A stretch of 64,000 nucleotides of DNA from CAJBLF01 sp964504915 (GCA_964504915.1 CAZDFH010000007.1:1-64000), one strand, 5' to 3'; positions 22,234 to 33,019 are shown, counted from the first letter of the stretch. The notes: generated by a model not told the origin, from the sequence alone. Numbers and translations are program-made.

Positions 22234-22500
22234 TTAATGGTCGTGGTGGATTGTAAAAATCATAGGAGCCCACGATATTGCTAAAAATATCGCTAACCAC
22301 ACTATTAATCCAAACGCGTTCCATTGAAAAATGGCTGGTTCATGGTTGCTCATCAGAAAGACATCTATTGCGGCTAATCCATTGAATATGAACAGGATCC
22401 GCAATGTTATTCTAGATGCTTTCTTTACGATTCTCATCTCTTCTTTTGAGAGAGAGATATCCCTCACAATGGACAATAATGTTTTTTTTAAATTTTTCAT
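22234..22500 (-). CDS. Small two-helix membrane protein, unknown function
   Basis: 88 aa with no TGA codon. A basic N-terminal region (about 1-30) is followed by two hydrophobic helices (about 32-50 and 62-80). A His-rich end, IHHDH, could bind metal or be incidental. I do not recognise a family. It shares a terminator with rubrerythrin and lies downstream of the nuclease gene on the same strand. Confidence 0.65.
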   Translation of the reverse strand: MKNLKKTLLSIVRDISLSKEEMRIVKKASRITLRILFIFNGLAAIDVFLMSNHEPAIFQWNAFGLIVWLAIFLAISWAPMIFTIHHDH

Positions 22501-22579
22501 ATGCGTTATTATTGGTTTGATTTCTGTTTGGATGTATAGGATATACTTCTGGCTTCTAAAGTCAATAGTTGTGCAATTT

Positions 22580-23821
22580 TTACATATCTCCGACTCTCAA
22601 ACTTCGACTCTCATTTTTCTCTATGCTTCACTCCGCTTTGTCTATCGGCAACTTTCCTTCTTTCACAAATCTCTGCACGGCAAATCTATCGATCTCCATA
22701 GCTTCATCGAGTAATCCTAGTTTTCACAAGACCTCGCGAAGTTTTATTTTGTCCTTAATCGAAATATTCGACAACTGGCTCGCAGAAATTTTTCCCGTAT
22801 TGCCAAATAATTTCAACAATCATTTTTTCTGTAAATAATCAACTAATATGTCTTTGATGGCTTCTTTTTGTCACTTAGCATCTGACTCTGCGCGAGCGAG
22901 CGTGACATATTCATCGACCAATCATTTGATCGTTTTCTCACCGAGTTCTCATCAGACAATTTCATCATCATATTTCAAATGTGCTCGTAATGGGCAGATG
23001 GACTGATATTCACAATAGCTACAATTGTTACTCTGTACGGGCTCAAAACTTTTTTTGTCTCACATATTGAGACTGAATTTTTTGTGCTCGACCTTTTCTA
23101 TGAGATCAGAATATTTTTTCACGACAGTTTGTATACTCTCGTTCGTAATCTCTCGTTCATCCACCAAGTCAAAATGTAAATAAAAAAGTCTGGCTTTTAA
23201 ATTTTTGAAATACTTTGCATATTTTTGCTGGACTCCCAAACCATAGAGTGTGAGCTGTTCTATGTATTCATCTTTTTGCTCTGGTGGTAATTTTTTTCAC
23301 GTTTTGTAATCGTTGATGATGAAAGTATCTCCTTCTTTATCTATTCTATCTACATAGCCTCTAAACTTCTTGTTTCCACCCTGTGAAGGGGGGATGCTGA
23401 GCGAATGCGAAGCAGGGGGGTTTGTTCCCGCGTCCAAATCAAACATTAGTTGAATCTCTGTTCCTATTACTTTAATATTTTCAAATGGAGCAAATTTCTC
23501 ATAATAATTTCTGACATAGGTTTCACCCCTACGAATATAATCTTCGAGGGTATTATCTCACTTCATTTGCAACTCTTTTTCTTTCGTCGCTTCGGCCAAT
23601 TCTTTATCTCGTATATCATGAAAATCTTTCACGACAGCTTCCAAACTTGGCACGATAAATGTATTTACTTTGTTATACAAGTTTTCCAGCACCGCATGGA
23701 CACTATGTCATAGTATCAAATCAGCTGATGATTCGAATTCTTTCTCAATCTTATCAATATATCTATACTGATATTTCCTAGGACATTGAGCGAAGAGTTG
23801 GAGTTGGGAGAAGGAATACAT
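22580..23821 (-). CDS. PD-(D/E)XK nuclease with Fe-S cysteines (RecB/Cas4-like)
   Basis: 413 aa. The N-terminus YSFSQLQLFAQCPRKYQYRY contains the first cluster Cys. Catalytic motifs are the GYVDRID aspartate and the DYKTGK motif (about 150-170). A C-terminal NNCSYCEYQSIC gives the other three cysteines of a probable 4Fe-4S site, as in AddB, Cas4 and the PDDEXK_1 family. No helicase or CRISPR gene is adjacent. It may be a stand-alone DNA-repair exonuclease. A peptide insert at about 131-149, containing NPPASHSLSIPPSQGGN, corresponds to a GC-rich repeat. Confidence 0.85.
23374..23430. repeat. GC-rich repeat inserted in frame in the nuclease gene
   Basis: The sequence around CACCCTGTGAAGGGGGG and GAAGCAGGGGGG is far more GC-rich than its surroundings. 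It adds a Pro/Ser-rich loop between two conserved strands without breaking the frame. It resembles the ATPase insert, where the peptide also contains a PPAS segment. Confidence 0.6.
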
Positions 23822-23931
23822 GGAAGAATAGTTCACGAGTTAAAGAGTTAACGGGTTGGCGAGTTTTGCATTCTTGCCAAACTCGTTACCATTTTAACTT
23901 TTTAACCCTTTAACTCAATTCCTTTTCCCCA

Positions 23932-23959
23932 TTGAAAAACCAATCCAAAACAATATACT
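23932..23959 (+). promoter_or_regulatory. gpmI promoter
   Basis: TTGAAA (23932-23937), a 16-bp spacer and TATACT (23954-23959), 32 bp before the ATG. The GTGAA motif is absent. The segment 23822-23910 before it holds near-tandem GAGTTAACG-type repeats. Confidence 0.6.
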
Positions 23960-23991
23960 CTCACATACAACATTTATTTTCCTACATACTT

Positions 23992-25521
23992 ATGAAAAAA
24001 GTCGCGCTGATTATTCTCGACGGATTTGGCATCAATACCAAGACGCCAGCAGAAAATGCCATCACCTTAGCCAAGTCACCCACGTTCATTTCATTATTCA
24101 AGAAGCTGACTACTCAGCTAGATGCTAGTGGTAGAGCTGTCGGATTGCCTGATGGGCAGATGGGAAATTCTGAAGTCGGTCACATGACGATAGGGACCTG
24201 AAGGATTATCAAGCAATATTTGGTAGAAATTCAAGATATGCTCGATGATGGTAGCTTCGCGAAATTGCCAGAGTTTAAGGCGGGTATCGCGCATTGCCAA
24301 AAAAATAAATCCAATCTCCATCTTTTACAACTCTTCTGAAATGGATGAGTCCATGCTATGGATACTCACTTGGAAAAAATAATTTCTCTGATCCCCAAGG
24401 ACGTGCCGACCTTTCTTCATCTGTTTACTGACGGTCGTGATACAGATCCACATTCTGCGTTGGAGATGATGAAACCATTTCAAATATTTTTGCAAAAATT
24501 TCCTCATGTCGTGATAGCAAGTCTATCGTGAAGATACTACGGTATGGATAGAGACAACAACCGAGAAAGGATTCAGAAATCCTACGATGAAATAATGTTT
24601 GGCCAGTTACAGACCAGTGATACTCCATGTGAATATCTTGCGAAACAATATGACCTTGGATTGACGGATGAATTTCTTCCTCCTGTATGTTTCATGGATG
24701 CAGAACAGATCGAGGATGGTGATAGTATTTTTCATCTCAATTTCAGATCAGATAGAGGAAGACAAATGACCCAAGCTATCATGGTTTCTTGCAATCCCAA
24801 ACTTGCCAAAGAATATCCTACTCGACCAACCAATGGTCGGACAGTCAAAAATTTGAGAGATATTTATTTCGTGACGATGACAAAGTATTACAAAGAATAC
24901 GATGGACATCTCTTTATCAAACCAATGGATGTCAGCAACACCTTGGGAGAGGTAATCTCCAAACATGAAAGTAGACAATTGCGTATCGCAGAGACAGAGA
25001 AATTTCCTCACGTGACTAAATTTTTTAACGGAGACAAATATATCGTCTACGATGGAGAAAAAGATATCATCGTACCATCACACAAAGTGGCGACCTATGA
25101 TCTCGATCCAGAAATGTCTGCCGAAGAGATTCTCAATGAATTTCTCAAGTACGGGAATGATTATGAATTCATCGCAGTCAATTTCGCAAATGGTGATATG
25201 GTAGGTCATACCTGATTTTTACAAGCAGCAGAAAAAGCTATCCAAAAATTAGATACTTGTGTAAGTGAGATAATTTCTTTTTGTAAAAAAAATAAATTTG
25301 AATTGCTCATTACTGCTGATCATGGAAATTGTGAAGAGATGTGAACTCCTCAACATCCAATGACTGCACATACGATCAATGTCGTACCGTTCCGATATAT
25401 TTCTGGTGGCGAAGTGGTAAAGACTAAGCCAAGTGGCTGATTGTCTGATATTGCACCCACTGTGCTCAAGCTCATGGGGTTGGATGTGCCAAAAGAAATG
25501 ACGGGAAAATCATTGGTATAG
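23992..25521 (+). CDS. gpmI: 2,3-bisphosphoglycerate-independent phosphoglycerate mutase
   Basis: 509 aa, the usual length for iPGM. It interconverts 3- and 2-phosphoglycerate using two Mn ions and a phosphoserine. Visible motifs are LIILDGFGI, the catalytic Ser in GQMGNSEVGHM (about 62), HLFTDGRD, GRYYGMDRDNR-like YYGMDRDNN, HLNFRSDR, the VNFANGDMVGHTG metal motif and TADHGNCEEM. Gly in TGTGRII, NGGVHAMD and CEEMGTP are TGA. I chose the ATG before KKVALIILDGFG. Enolase, the next glycolytic enzyme, is at 60637. Confidence 0.96.
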
Positions 25522-25579
25522 AAGTGGTAAAATGAGTAAAAACGGTGAAAAAGGATAACAGATGACGGATCACAGATAA

Positions 25580-25598
25580 CCCCGTAGCTTGTACGGGG
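25580..25598. repeat. Intergenic CCCCGTA hairpin
   Basis: CCCCGTA and TACGGGG form a short hairpin followed by GCAGGCGG. A relative is at 28021. The surrounding gap 25522-25667 also has GGTAAAATGAG-type micro-repeats. Confidence 0.65.
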
Positions 25599-25667
25599 CA
25601 GGCGGTAAAATGAGATGGAGATATAAAAAGATAAACAAAAGATTCTATTTATTCATTTTGTTTGTCG

Positions 25668-26375
25668 ATGAGGAATTTCGTAGGATCGGTACTCCTGACT
25701 GCAGGATTGATAGCTGGTGGTGTATGAGCACAGCAAGTACGCACGCCTAAAGACAAAGAGCAAACCGATATCGCTCAATTACCTAGGGATACTGTCGTTG
25801 ATACACCTAAGACAGATGTTCTTTTTACCATCGATGATGGTCCAAGCAAATATACATTAGCGATAGCGAAGACATTAGATTCCTTATGATATAAAGGAAT
25901 ATTTTTTCTTGTCGGAGAAGGTATTACGTCCAAAAATAGAGCTGATCTTATAGAAGTGCTCACCATGTGACACACACTTGGTAATCACAGTTATTCACAT
26001 CCAAATTTTGCTAAACTTGGTCTCCAAAGAGCAGAAAGACAGATTATTTGAACAGACACCTTGTTGTCATCACTTATGGCTGAAGCTGGTGTCCAACAGC
26101 AAAAATATTTTAGATATCCATATGGTGTCAAAATTCATAAAGAGTATAGAAAAGAGTTTCAATCATTTTTAGATTCTCTTGGGTATGCAAAGCCTATGTA
26201 TCGACATATGGACAGAGGACTGTATGATCGATCACATAAGGCACAAAACTCAAATATTGCAAGCATTAAGATTGGCGATACGATTGTAATCCATGAAAGA
26301 TCGTGGGCAGTAGATGAAATCATACAAATAGCTGATTCTCTGGATAAAAAAAGAGCGAAAACAAGAAGTGATTAG
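25668..26375 (+). CDS. Polysaccharide deacetylase (NodB domain), secreted
   Basis: 235 aa. A signal peptide (VGSVLLTAGLIAGGVGAQQ, with TGA=Gly) is followed by a NodB-homology domain. The catalytic/metal motifs FTIDDGPS and HSYSHPNF are present, and YFRYPYG follows as the next conserved motif. Such enzymes remove acetyl groups from peptidoglycan or other GlcNAc polymers in the envelope. The C-terminal RSW...DEIIQIADSL matches the last family motif region. It is on the small side but complete. Confidence 0.9.
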
Positions 26376-26434
26376 GTATGTGATTATATATTTTGTGCTT
26401 TCTTCTTATAGATTTATTATGTATATACAATCTC

Positions 26435-26462
26435 TTGACTTCTGTCTATATATATATATGAT
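26435..26462 (+). promoter_or_regulatory. Promoter of the 81-aa membrane protein
   Basis: TTGACT (26435-26440), a 16-bp spacer and TATGAT (26457-26462), 27 bp upstream of the ATG at 26490. Confidence 0.55.
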
Positions 26463-26489
26463 GGAGCCCTAAACCAAAAATCGTTTTTT

Positions 26490-26735
26490 ATGAAACATCA
26501 TTCCAATTTTTTTGAAAAAGTAGGTATAGGGGTTGTGGGATTCTTTGGATTCGTTGTGCTTCTCTGCATTATCGGTCTTCTCATTGGATTCCCTCTGATG
26601 TGGTTGTGGAACTGGCTCATGCCGGTATTGTTCGGTTTGAAGACCATAACCTTTTGGCAGTCGCTTGGACTGTTCATGCTTGCTAGCCTACTTATAAAAG
26701 GAGGTTCCTCTTCCTCAAATTCCTCAAAGAGCTAA
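26490..26735 (+). CDS. Small membrane protein, unknown function
   Basis: 81 aa with no TGA codon. Two hydrophobic helices are seen (about 10-38 and 56-70) with a Trp-rich loop PLMWLWNWLMPVLFGLKT between them. The tail GGSSSSNSSKS is Ser-rich. I do not recognise the family. Its own promoter and terminator make it a single-gene unit. Confidence 0.75.
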   Translation: MKHHSNFFEKVGIGVVGFFGFVVLLCIIGLLIGFPLMWLWNWLMPVLFGLKTITFWQSLGLFMLASLLIKGGSSSSNSSKS

Positions 26736-26758
26736 GTAACCTATTTGGGTTGCGAAGG

Positions 26759-26786
26759 ACTAACGCGTTGATCGTGTTAGTTTTTT
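26759..26786 (+). terminator. Rho-independent terminator
   Basis: ACTAACGCG-ttgat-CGTGTTAGT followed by TTTTTT, directly after the 81-aa gene. Confidence 0.85.
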
Positions 26787-26985
26787 CTTATACCGAACTG
26801 CTTTCGAAATTTCTAATGACCTTGTTTCTCTCGTGCTTACAGTCTCTCAATTTGCTGGTCAACTATAACTTTATCATTCAGAAAAATTACGTTTCACTTG
26901 TTTTTTTGCGATTGAGTATAACATTGAAATACATACAGCAATCCTTATATATTCTTCGTGACTTTATTTTTCTTATTATATTCTC

Positions 26986-27984
26986 ATGTATCATCCCTCT
27001 AGAAATCAAAACACCTTGACATGGTCGACAACCAGAATCACTGTCTTGGAGTACTGTAACAAGAAGTATTTTTTCAATTATTATCCTCATGCACTCAAGG
27101 ATCTCAATGAAAAACTTCGACTAGACACATTACTACTGAAGAACTTAAAGAGCTTGGAAATGTGGATGGGAGAAAAGACTCATCACTTATTATCAGATTA
27201 TTTGAAAGCATTAAGAAAGGGTGAAATTACTGATGAAAAGATTCAACAACTGAAGGATGAAATAGCCGATGAGATGAAAAAAGAATACGAACTTTCCAAA
27301 AACAGAGACTTTTCTCTTGGTTATGATAGAGACCAAAAGTTTGGTTTGTCTGAGCACTTTTATGGCGAAGATATTGATGAGAGATTGGAGCCATCTATAC
27401 ATAAAGTATGGGCAAATCTCGATGCATTTATCGCGAGTGAATGGAATGAAAAAGTACAATATTATTTCAAGACTGCCAAAATGGTCTTTATTGAAAGCCC
27501 TAGACAAAAGGATTTTGAAAGTATGAAATTGAAGTTAGGAAATATTCCAGAGCTAAGACATATCAATATTATGGCTTCACCAGACTTTGGTGTAGTATTT
27601 GACGACAAAAAATATCTGATCTTGGATTGGAAGTCCGGACAGGAAAAGATGGATACAGACGGTGTCACGGATCAGGTTAAAATTTATGCGTTGAAACTTA
27701 TCCTCAAAGGGAATCATTCCGTCGGTGATCTTGAGATCGAATGATATGAAGTGTATTTACCTAGTTTAAATAAGATTGGAGGGAAAATAGAGAAAGCTGA
27801 TATCGATGGTATCATCCTCAAGCTGGTCCAGGATATAGAATTTCAGAAACAGTTTATCGTAGATGGAGATGTGATCAAAAATGAACCCTTGCCACATACT
27901 TCATTCCCAAGGACGACAAGTAAGAAAAAATGTGCGAATTGTACATTTAGGAAAGTATGTGAAGATTTAAGAAATCTAGAATAG
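26986..27984 (+). CDS. PD-(D/E)XK nuclease with Fe-S cysteines (Cas4/RecB-like)
   Basis: 332 aa. The N-terminal TTRITVLEYCNKKYFFNYYP supplies one cluster Cys. The catalytic region has PDFGVVFDDKKY then LILDWKSG (about 210-225) and QVKIYALKL. The C-terminus KKCANCTFRKVC provides the other three cysteines. The layout is that of the other nuclease at 22580, but the proteins are clearly diverged. One TGA (at 27742) is read as Gly. No CRISPR array or helicase is in the window. DNA repair or processing is the most likely role. Confidence 0.83.
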
Positions 27985-28004
27985 AATATCCACGCAATCA
28001 TAGG

Positions 28005-28105
28005 ATACTGTAGAGACGTATCCCCGTAGTTCTACGGGGCAGGTGCATGCGTCTCTTTTTCTTGTAATGGAGCCACATGCAATGTGGCTTTACATGGGTT
28101 GCGTG
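28005..28105. repeat. Nested palindromes between nuclease and glycosyltransferase genes
   Basis: Contains CCCCGTAGTTCTACGGGG and AGCCACATGCAATGTGGCT, with outer arms CCACGCAATC and GGTTGCGTGGGAT. The second belongs to the family with ATGCAAT in its core also seen at 13473 and 60602. The two facing genes end on either side, so it may also act as a terminator. Confidence 0.7.
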
Positions 28106-28108
28106 GGA

Positions 28109-29248
28109 TTATTCCTGTATGAAATGAGGCAATACCGTAATATTTTCTTCGGTAATCTGAAATGATTGATGCACAATAGGTTTCATGAAATCTGAAGGGA
28201 CAAGGTGAATCTTGATCCTTTTTGTTATCTGATTTTTAATTAATTTCAAAAGAAGATATTTTCCACTAATAGCTAATTTCTTTATCGGATTCTTGGTATG
28301 AGCAGAGTGGACGAAATGATTTCGCGTCAGGGGATATGCTATCTGTTGCTCATGTTCCAACTTACTTGGAAATGGATAGAAGTAGCCAAGATCATGGTAC
28401 ATCATTCGCTTCTCGGCACTACTGTTTCTCGTAGCTCGAATGGGTAATCGTCAGAGATATCTCATGACGCTATTGTGTCGGATGACATCTGGTTTCATTT
28501 TTCTTACTCTTCGTCGGAGCTGGATGCTGGCGACAATGTTAAACATGGCGGGAATAAACCCTAAGAGCTTGCAGAGCTTGCCTCGCTTGCCGGCAGGGAT
28601 CTTGATGCCAAATAGTTGTACTTCATATCACATATCTTCCAGTATCTCTTTAGCATCGTGAATATAGGTCTCTATGCCACCTATCTTGCTCGTAAAATCT
28701 GATGCGATGAGAATTTTTTTCTTTCCATTTAATAAATATGCTATATTTGATTTCCGATTTTCTTTCTTATATTTCTCGATAATGTCCGTGATAGGAAGTG
28801 TCGCTTTGAAGTAGTCAGTTTTGTTGAGTTGGTGGATCAGAAAATATATTTTTTCTCCTAAGGTCTGTCCGTGTGCTTTTGTGAGGTCGAGAGCTGGTTC
28901 TATAAATGGTGCATTTCCACCTTTTGCAAATCCGATAGCTGGTAAATCTCGTAGGATGCCTGTCAATGCTGACAGTCCAAATGTTTCTAGACAGGTAGAA
29001 GGTGTGAGTAAAAAATTACAGTTGCTGACATATCTTCTGATGGTATCTCTGGATTGTCGTCCGAAATAATGGATGGTCTGGTATTTGTGTGCGAGATATT
29101 GTATCTGCGTCTCATAGCTTCCAGAGCCAAATACAAAAAGCTGAAAGGGGAGTTCATTACTCTCTTTCCCAAATCTTAGGATCATTTCGATAATTGCATC
29201 AAAACCTTTCTCCTTCTCTAATCTTCAGAAATATAATAATCAGAGCAT
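28109..29248 (-). CDS. GT-B (GT4-like) glycosyltransferase with domains in reversed order
   Basis: 379 aa. The first half is the donor-sugar-binding C-domain of GT4 enzymes: LLYFGRLEKEKGFD, FVFGSGSYE and TCLETFGLSAL with IGFAKGG. The second Glu of the EX7E motif is Thr here. The second half begins KKILIASDFTSKIGGIETYI, the classical N-domain start of such enzymes, and ends ENITVLPHFIQE, which normally precedes the C-domain. The order is therefore C-domain then N-domain, a circular permutation. It is likely a cytoplasmic sugar transferase for envelope glycans; donor and acceptor are unknown. Three or more Gly are TGA. A peptide PAGKRGKLCKLL may be a repeat insert. Confidence 0.8.
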
Positions 29249-29269
29249 ATTCTTGGTAATGGAATAAAT

Positions 29270-29335
29270 GGGAGGAATTAATATTGAGGAACATAGAGGA
29301 ATGAAGTGTTGAGGAATATTGAGGAATGTCGGAAT
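29270..29335. repeat. GAGGAATG micro-repeats
   Basis: Four to six imperfect copies of TTGAGGAATR/ATAGAGGAATG lie between the phosphomannomutase stop and the glycosyltransferase start. A similar run is at 30793-30832. No gene is seen. Confidence 0.6.
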
Positions 29336-29337
29336 GA

Positions 29338-30768
29338 CTATTGGGTTAAGCTATTTACATCATTAATTATTCACTTGAGTTGTTCAACTACTAATTCCAT
29401 TTGCTCTGGAGTATCGGCTTCTACAGTAAATTTTATCTTGTCTTCTGTATTGGATGGTCTCATGTTAAACCAAAAATCTGGAGCATAGATGCTGATACCA
29501 TCTATACGTTGCTGTTCGTGCTCAGCATATTTTTCTTTGATTTTTTCTATCACTGCATCTTTATCTTGGACGATGATGCTAATGACCGGGCTCTTGGCAC
29601 GAATCACATATGCGTCTATTAGTGCTTCTCGACTTGCATATTCTTCCATCTCTTTCATGAAGTAATAGAGCGCCAGCAATGGCATTTCATAATTTCCTAC
29701 TTCGCCGAAGAGAAAATGTCCACTTGATTCACCAGCAAAAATTCATCTACACTCAGCAAGTTCTTGGTTGATAAAATATCTGCCAACCCTCGTCATTCTT
29801 GCTTCTCCTCATGCATTATTGATGGTATCGTGGAATATTTTAGCACACATAGTTTCATGTAAGATAATATTTTCGAAGTCAGTATTTCATTCTAATAATA
29901 TCTGTCTAGCAATCATCGCTCCGATAATGTCTCATCCAACGATCCTTCCATCTGGTCCGATGATGCCGATTCTATCAGCATCTCCATCAAACATTACACC
30001 GAAGGAAGCTCAGGTTTCATCTATCTTCTCTGCGAGTTGTCTGTAGTTCACGTGCTCTTGTGTGTCAGAATGATGCGCCTTGAAATCTGAATCTGCTGTG
30101 TCATTAATGAAATGCACGGTGTGTCTATTATCGATATATTTGGTTAATTTTTTTTTCTCACTGGTTACGGCTGCACCATTAGATAAATCGACGACAAAGT
30201 GATATGGCTTGGTCAGTCATTCCCATTTCTTTTTTAATCTCTCAAATAATGACTCTTCTTTTTTCACTATCTTTTCATCTAATGTGTGATCATCGCGATG
30301 TCTGAGATCTATCTGCTCATCTGCGATATAAGCTTGCTGAAATAATCCTCGTAACATCTCTGTGGACAATAGTGCGACCTCTCTATCAAAAAATTTCATC
30401 CCTACGTGCTCGGGAGGATTGTGTGATGCAGTGAATGAGACGCCGAGATCAAAATCGTTTTGGGTCAGGTAATACGCCATTGCGGTGCTACAAATCCCGT
30501 ATGGATACTCTTCGCTTTGATCAAATGCTGCGTAAGAAATTCAAAAAAAACCTGACTGTGCTAGTCACGTTTCAAAATTTCTCAACAACGAAATATTCGC
30601 TTTCCTTACATCGCTTGCTATCAGAAGAGTGGAATTTTTTCCAAAAGTTTGTATCATATAGGTACCGATAGCTTTGCCCATTGTGTAGGCAAATTGCTCA
30701 TCGATTTCTTTGCCATAGATGCCTCTGATGTCGTAGGCCTTGAAAGCCTTTCTATAATTGTGAATCAT
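29338..30768 (-). CDS. Phosphomannomutase / phosphoglucomutase
   Basis: 476 aa alpha-D-phosphohexomutase. Family signatures are KAYDIRGIYG at the N-terminus, VSFTASHNPPEHVGMK with the phosphoserine loop, the Mg-binding MFDGDADRIG, GESSGHF for sugar binding and NMRPSNTEDKIK for phosphate binding. It interconverts hexose-6- and hexose-1-phosphates for activated-sugar synthesis. It lies directly upstream of the glycosyltransferase on the same strand, consistent with a glycan-synthesis pair. Many Gly are TGA, including in TGTAQSG-like and VGGDIIG segments. Confidence 0.93.
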
Positions 30769-30833
30769 CCTTAAACGTAGCTTAGAATAAAATTGAGGAA
30801 TGTGGAGGAAAATCGAGGAATGTTGAGGAAGAA

Positions 30834-31214
30834 TTATTTTTTGTCTTTTTCCTTATTCTTTTCTTTCAGATATCTTATTAAATTATATATCTTCACTGAT
30901 AACGCTATACATTTACTTTTCATTTCAGAAAAATATTTTTCATCTATATATGCAAACTTTTTTGCGGAGTATAACATGCTTCTTACCTCTCCACACGATC
31001 ATTTAGAATAATATAAAAATTGAATGAACTCCTTAGTTGATCATCTTTCGAATCATTCTGCAATATTATTGGTAATAGACATCGCAGCTCTCATGATCTG
31101 AGATTGGAAATCGAAATTTCTGAATGTCTTGTCGTAAAAAATTTGTCCCAAGCTATGTACTAATTCTCCTCAGTCTTTCCATATATCCAATTCCTCAAAT
31201 GTTTTATTCGCCAT
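30834..31214 (-). CDS. Four-helix bundle protein (23S rRNA IVP family)
   Basis: 126 aa. The motif order is that of the TIGR02436/S23 family: ELDIWKDGGEL, the MRAAMSITNNIAEGFERGS signature, EFIQFLYYSKGSCGEVRSMLY, then a Lys-rich tail. Members are often encoded inside intervening sequences of 23S rRNA or near retroelements. This copy is free-standing between trmD and the phosphomannomutase gene. Three Gly in the signatures are TGA. The molecular function is not established. Confidence 0.88.
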
Positions 31215-31274
31215 ATGTTTGTTTTATCAAATAAAAGCGACATTCCTCTTTTCCTCTCTTCTTTCCTCAAGAAT

Positions 31275-32027
31275 TTACTTATTCTTCCGTTTCAATATCT
31301 TTGTCTTATCCTTCCTCCATTTCTCGATGTTTGCATGATGACCACTCAGTAAAACTTTTGGTACTTTCATCTTCAGTACTTCTTCTGGATGTGTGTATTG
31401 TGGATATTCAAGATTTTTCATATCTTCTTTGATGCTATAACTCTCATCTTGTCGACTGGCTTCTTCCTTGATGACTCATGGAATTAATCTCGTGATAGCT
31501 TCGATCATGACCATCGCAGGGATTTCTCAGCCGAGTGTAATATATTGGCCGATAGAGACTTTGTGAAATTGCTTCTTATATTTTTTCTTCATATATTGCT
31601 CGAAACGGTAGTCTATACCTTCATATCTGGTACATACAAAAATCAAATGGTCTGAATCACTCAACGTGTGTGCTTGCTTTTGCGTAAACATTTCTTTGCT
31701 CGGACTCAACAAGATGACGTTGAAAGTTGAAGCCTTCGGCTGTTGAGAGTTGAGGGTTTTTGTATTTTTTTTGACTTTAGGGACTTTTGACTTTATAGAC
31801 TTTATGACTGCTTCGACGGCTTCGATGGCTGGTTTTGCTTTCATGAGTAATCCAGCTCCGCCACCGTAGATAGTGTCATCTACCTGTTGATGTCTATCCG
31901 GACAAAAAATTCTAGGATTTACAAAATCAAAAGTCAGAATTTTTTTTTCTCTGGCTTTCTTGATAAGTGAAGTTGTAATAAAATTATCGAAAATCTCTGG
32001 AAAGATAGAAATGATATGTATATGCAT
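31275..32027 (-). CDS. trmD: tRNA (guanine-37-N1)-methyltransferase
   Basis: 250 aa SPOUT-fold enzyme that makes m1G37 in tRNAs and prevents frameshifting. Signatures are IISIFPEIFDNF, YGGGAGLLMKAKP, VCTRYEGIDYRFEQY, the AdoMet knot SIGQYITLGGEIPAMVM and YPQYTHPEE near the C-terminus. Residues about 85-103 (KKNTKTLNSQQPKASTFN) are extra relative to the family and coincide with a repeat element in the DNA. Confidence 0.94.
31718..31775. repeat. Repeat inserted in frame in trmD
   Basis: GTTGAAGCCTTC and TGTTGAGAGTTGAGGG recur in intergenic DNA near 20575 and 60490. Here they sit inside trmD between YGGGAGLL and the AdoMet-binding region. They add about 20 residues without breaking the frame. 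Confidence 0.6.
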
Positions 32028-32087
32028 CTTGCTTTCTCGACAGAATAAAATTCATGAATTGTCTTGCTCGTGTACATAATTTACAAA

Positions 32088-32124
32088 CCTGCCCGCCCAC
32101 AATTTTCAGATGATGGCAGGCGGG
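32088..32124. repeat. Intergenic CCTGCCCGCC / GGCAGGCGGG palindrome
   Basis: An imperfect GC-rich inverted repeat lies in an AT-rich gap (32028-32227) between trmD and the VirB2-like gene. No gene is seen in the gap. Confidence 0.55.
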
Positions 32125-32227
32125 TTACCAAATTAACGAATTACCGAAACAATAACCTAATTTTAAAATTCTTAAATTTTCAAATTGTTTTGTAAATTAG
32201 TAAATTCGAACATTCGTACATTTTCTT

Positions 32228-32920
32228 TTAAAATCATTTAGCTAAGTATTGGACTAGACGAATGATTAGGTATGAACAGGCAACTATCACGAGACCAATA
32301 AGAGCTCAGGTGATTCATTTTTTGGCTGATGTGGCTAGACTATCATTTCCTCCAGCTGCCGCGAAGATAAACATAATTCCTGAGATGAGTAATGCTATCG
32401 TGACGATAGTTCAGATGAAAAATGTGGCAGAGAGGACGATGTCCTGTACAAATAATCAGACAGATGTGGATTCCCCAGTATCTCTTATACTGCTTCTGAT
32501 GCCTAGTGTATCATAGATATTAAATTTACATTGGCCATTGAGAAGGCATTTTTGTCAGATGGTAATACCGTTTACCGTGGTATCAGTTGGAGTTTGATTA
32601 GAATTTGTAACTGGTACGTTTCCAACATCACATGTCTTTGTTGTCCCATTATATGTTCAATTGCCTCAACATCGTGCTTGATCTAGTTCTGCTTGTGTCA
32701 TTGCTGTACATGTGTTTGAAACACACTTTTGTGTGTCACTACAAGCTGGATCACATGACTCTGTATTTGTTGTCGGTGCTATGCTAGTACATTGTTCTTC
32801 TCCAGCAACAGTCTTGCATTGATTATTCAAACAGTTGGTTAAATTTTCGCATGTTGCAGCGAAAGACAGATTACTACTAAGAAATAATATGAGTAAGCAT
32901 ATACTGATTATTTTTTTCAT
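32228..32920 (-). CDS. Secreted/membrane protein with VirB2-like two-helix C-terminus
   Basis: 230 aa. A signal peptide (MKKIISICLLILFLSSNLSF, then AA) is followed by a Cys-rich extracytoplasmic region with about twelve cysteines (for example CENLTNCLNNQC and CDPACSDTQKC). Two long hydrophobic helices follow at the C-terminus, starting ATFFIGTIVTIALLISGIMF, with a glycine/alanine loop. The paired helices resemble TrbC/VirB2 pilin-like proteins common in CPR genomes, though no type IV secretion genes are nearby. Several Gly are TGA, including one in the last codons. Confidence 0.72.
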
Positions 32921-33019
32921 GAAATTCTTAAGCGAATAAAGCTGTCTTTTATATAACTATTTTTGATTGTTTTGCAAAATCAATTACGTATCATTTCTAA
33001 TGATTTATTTGTGGTAGAA

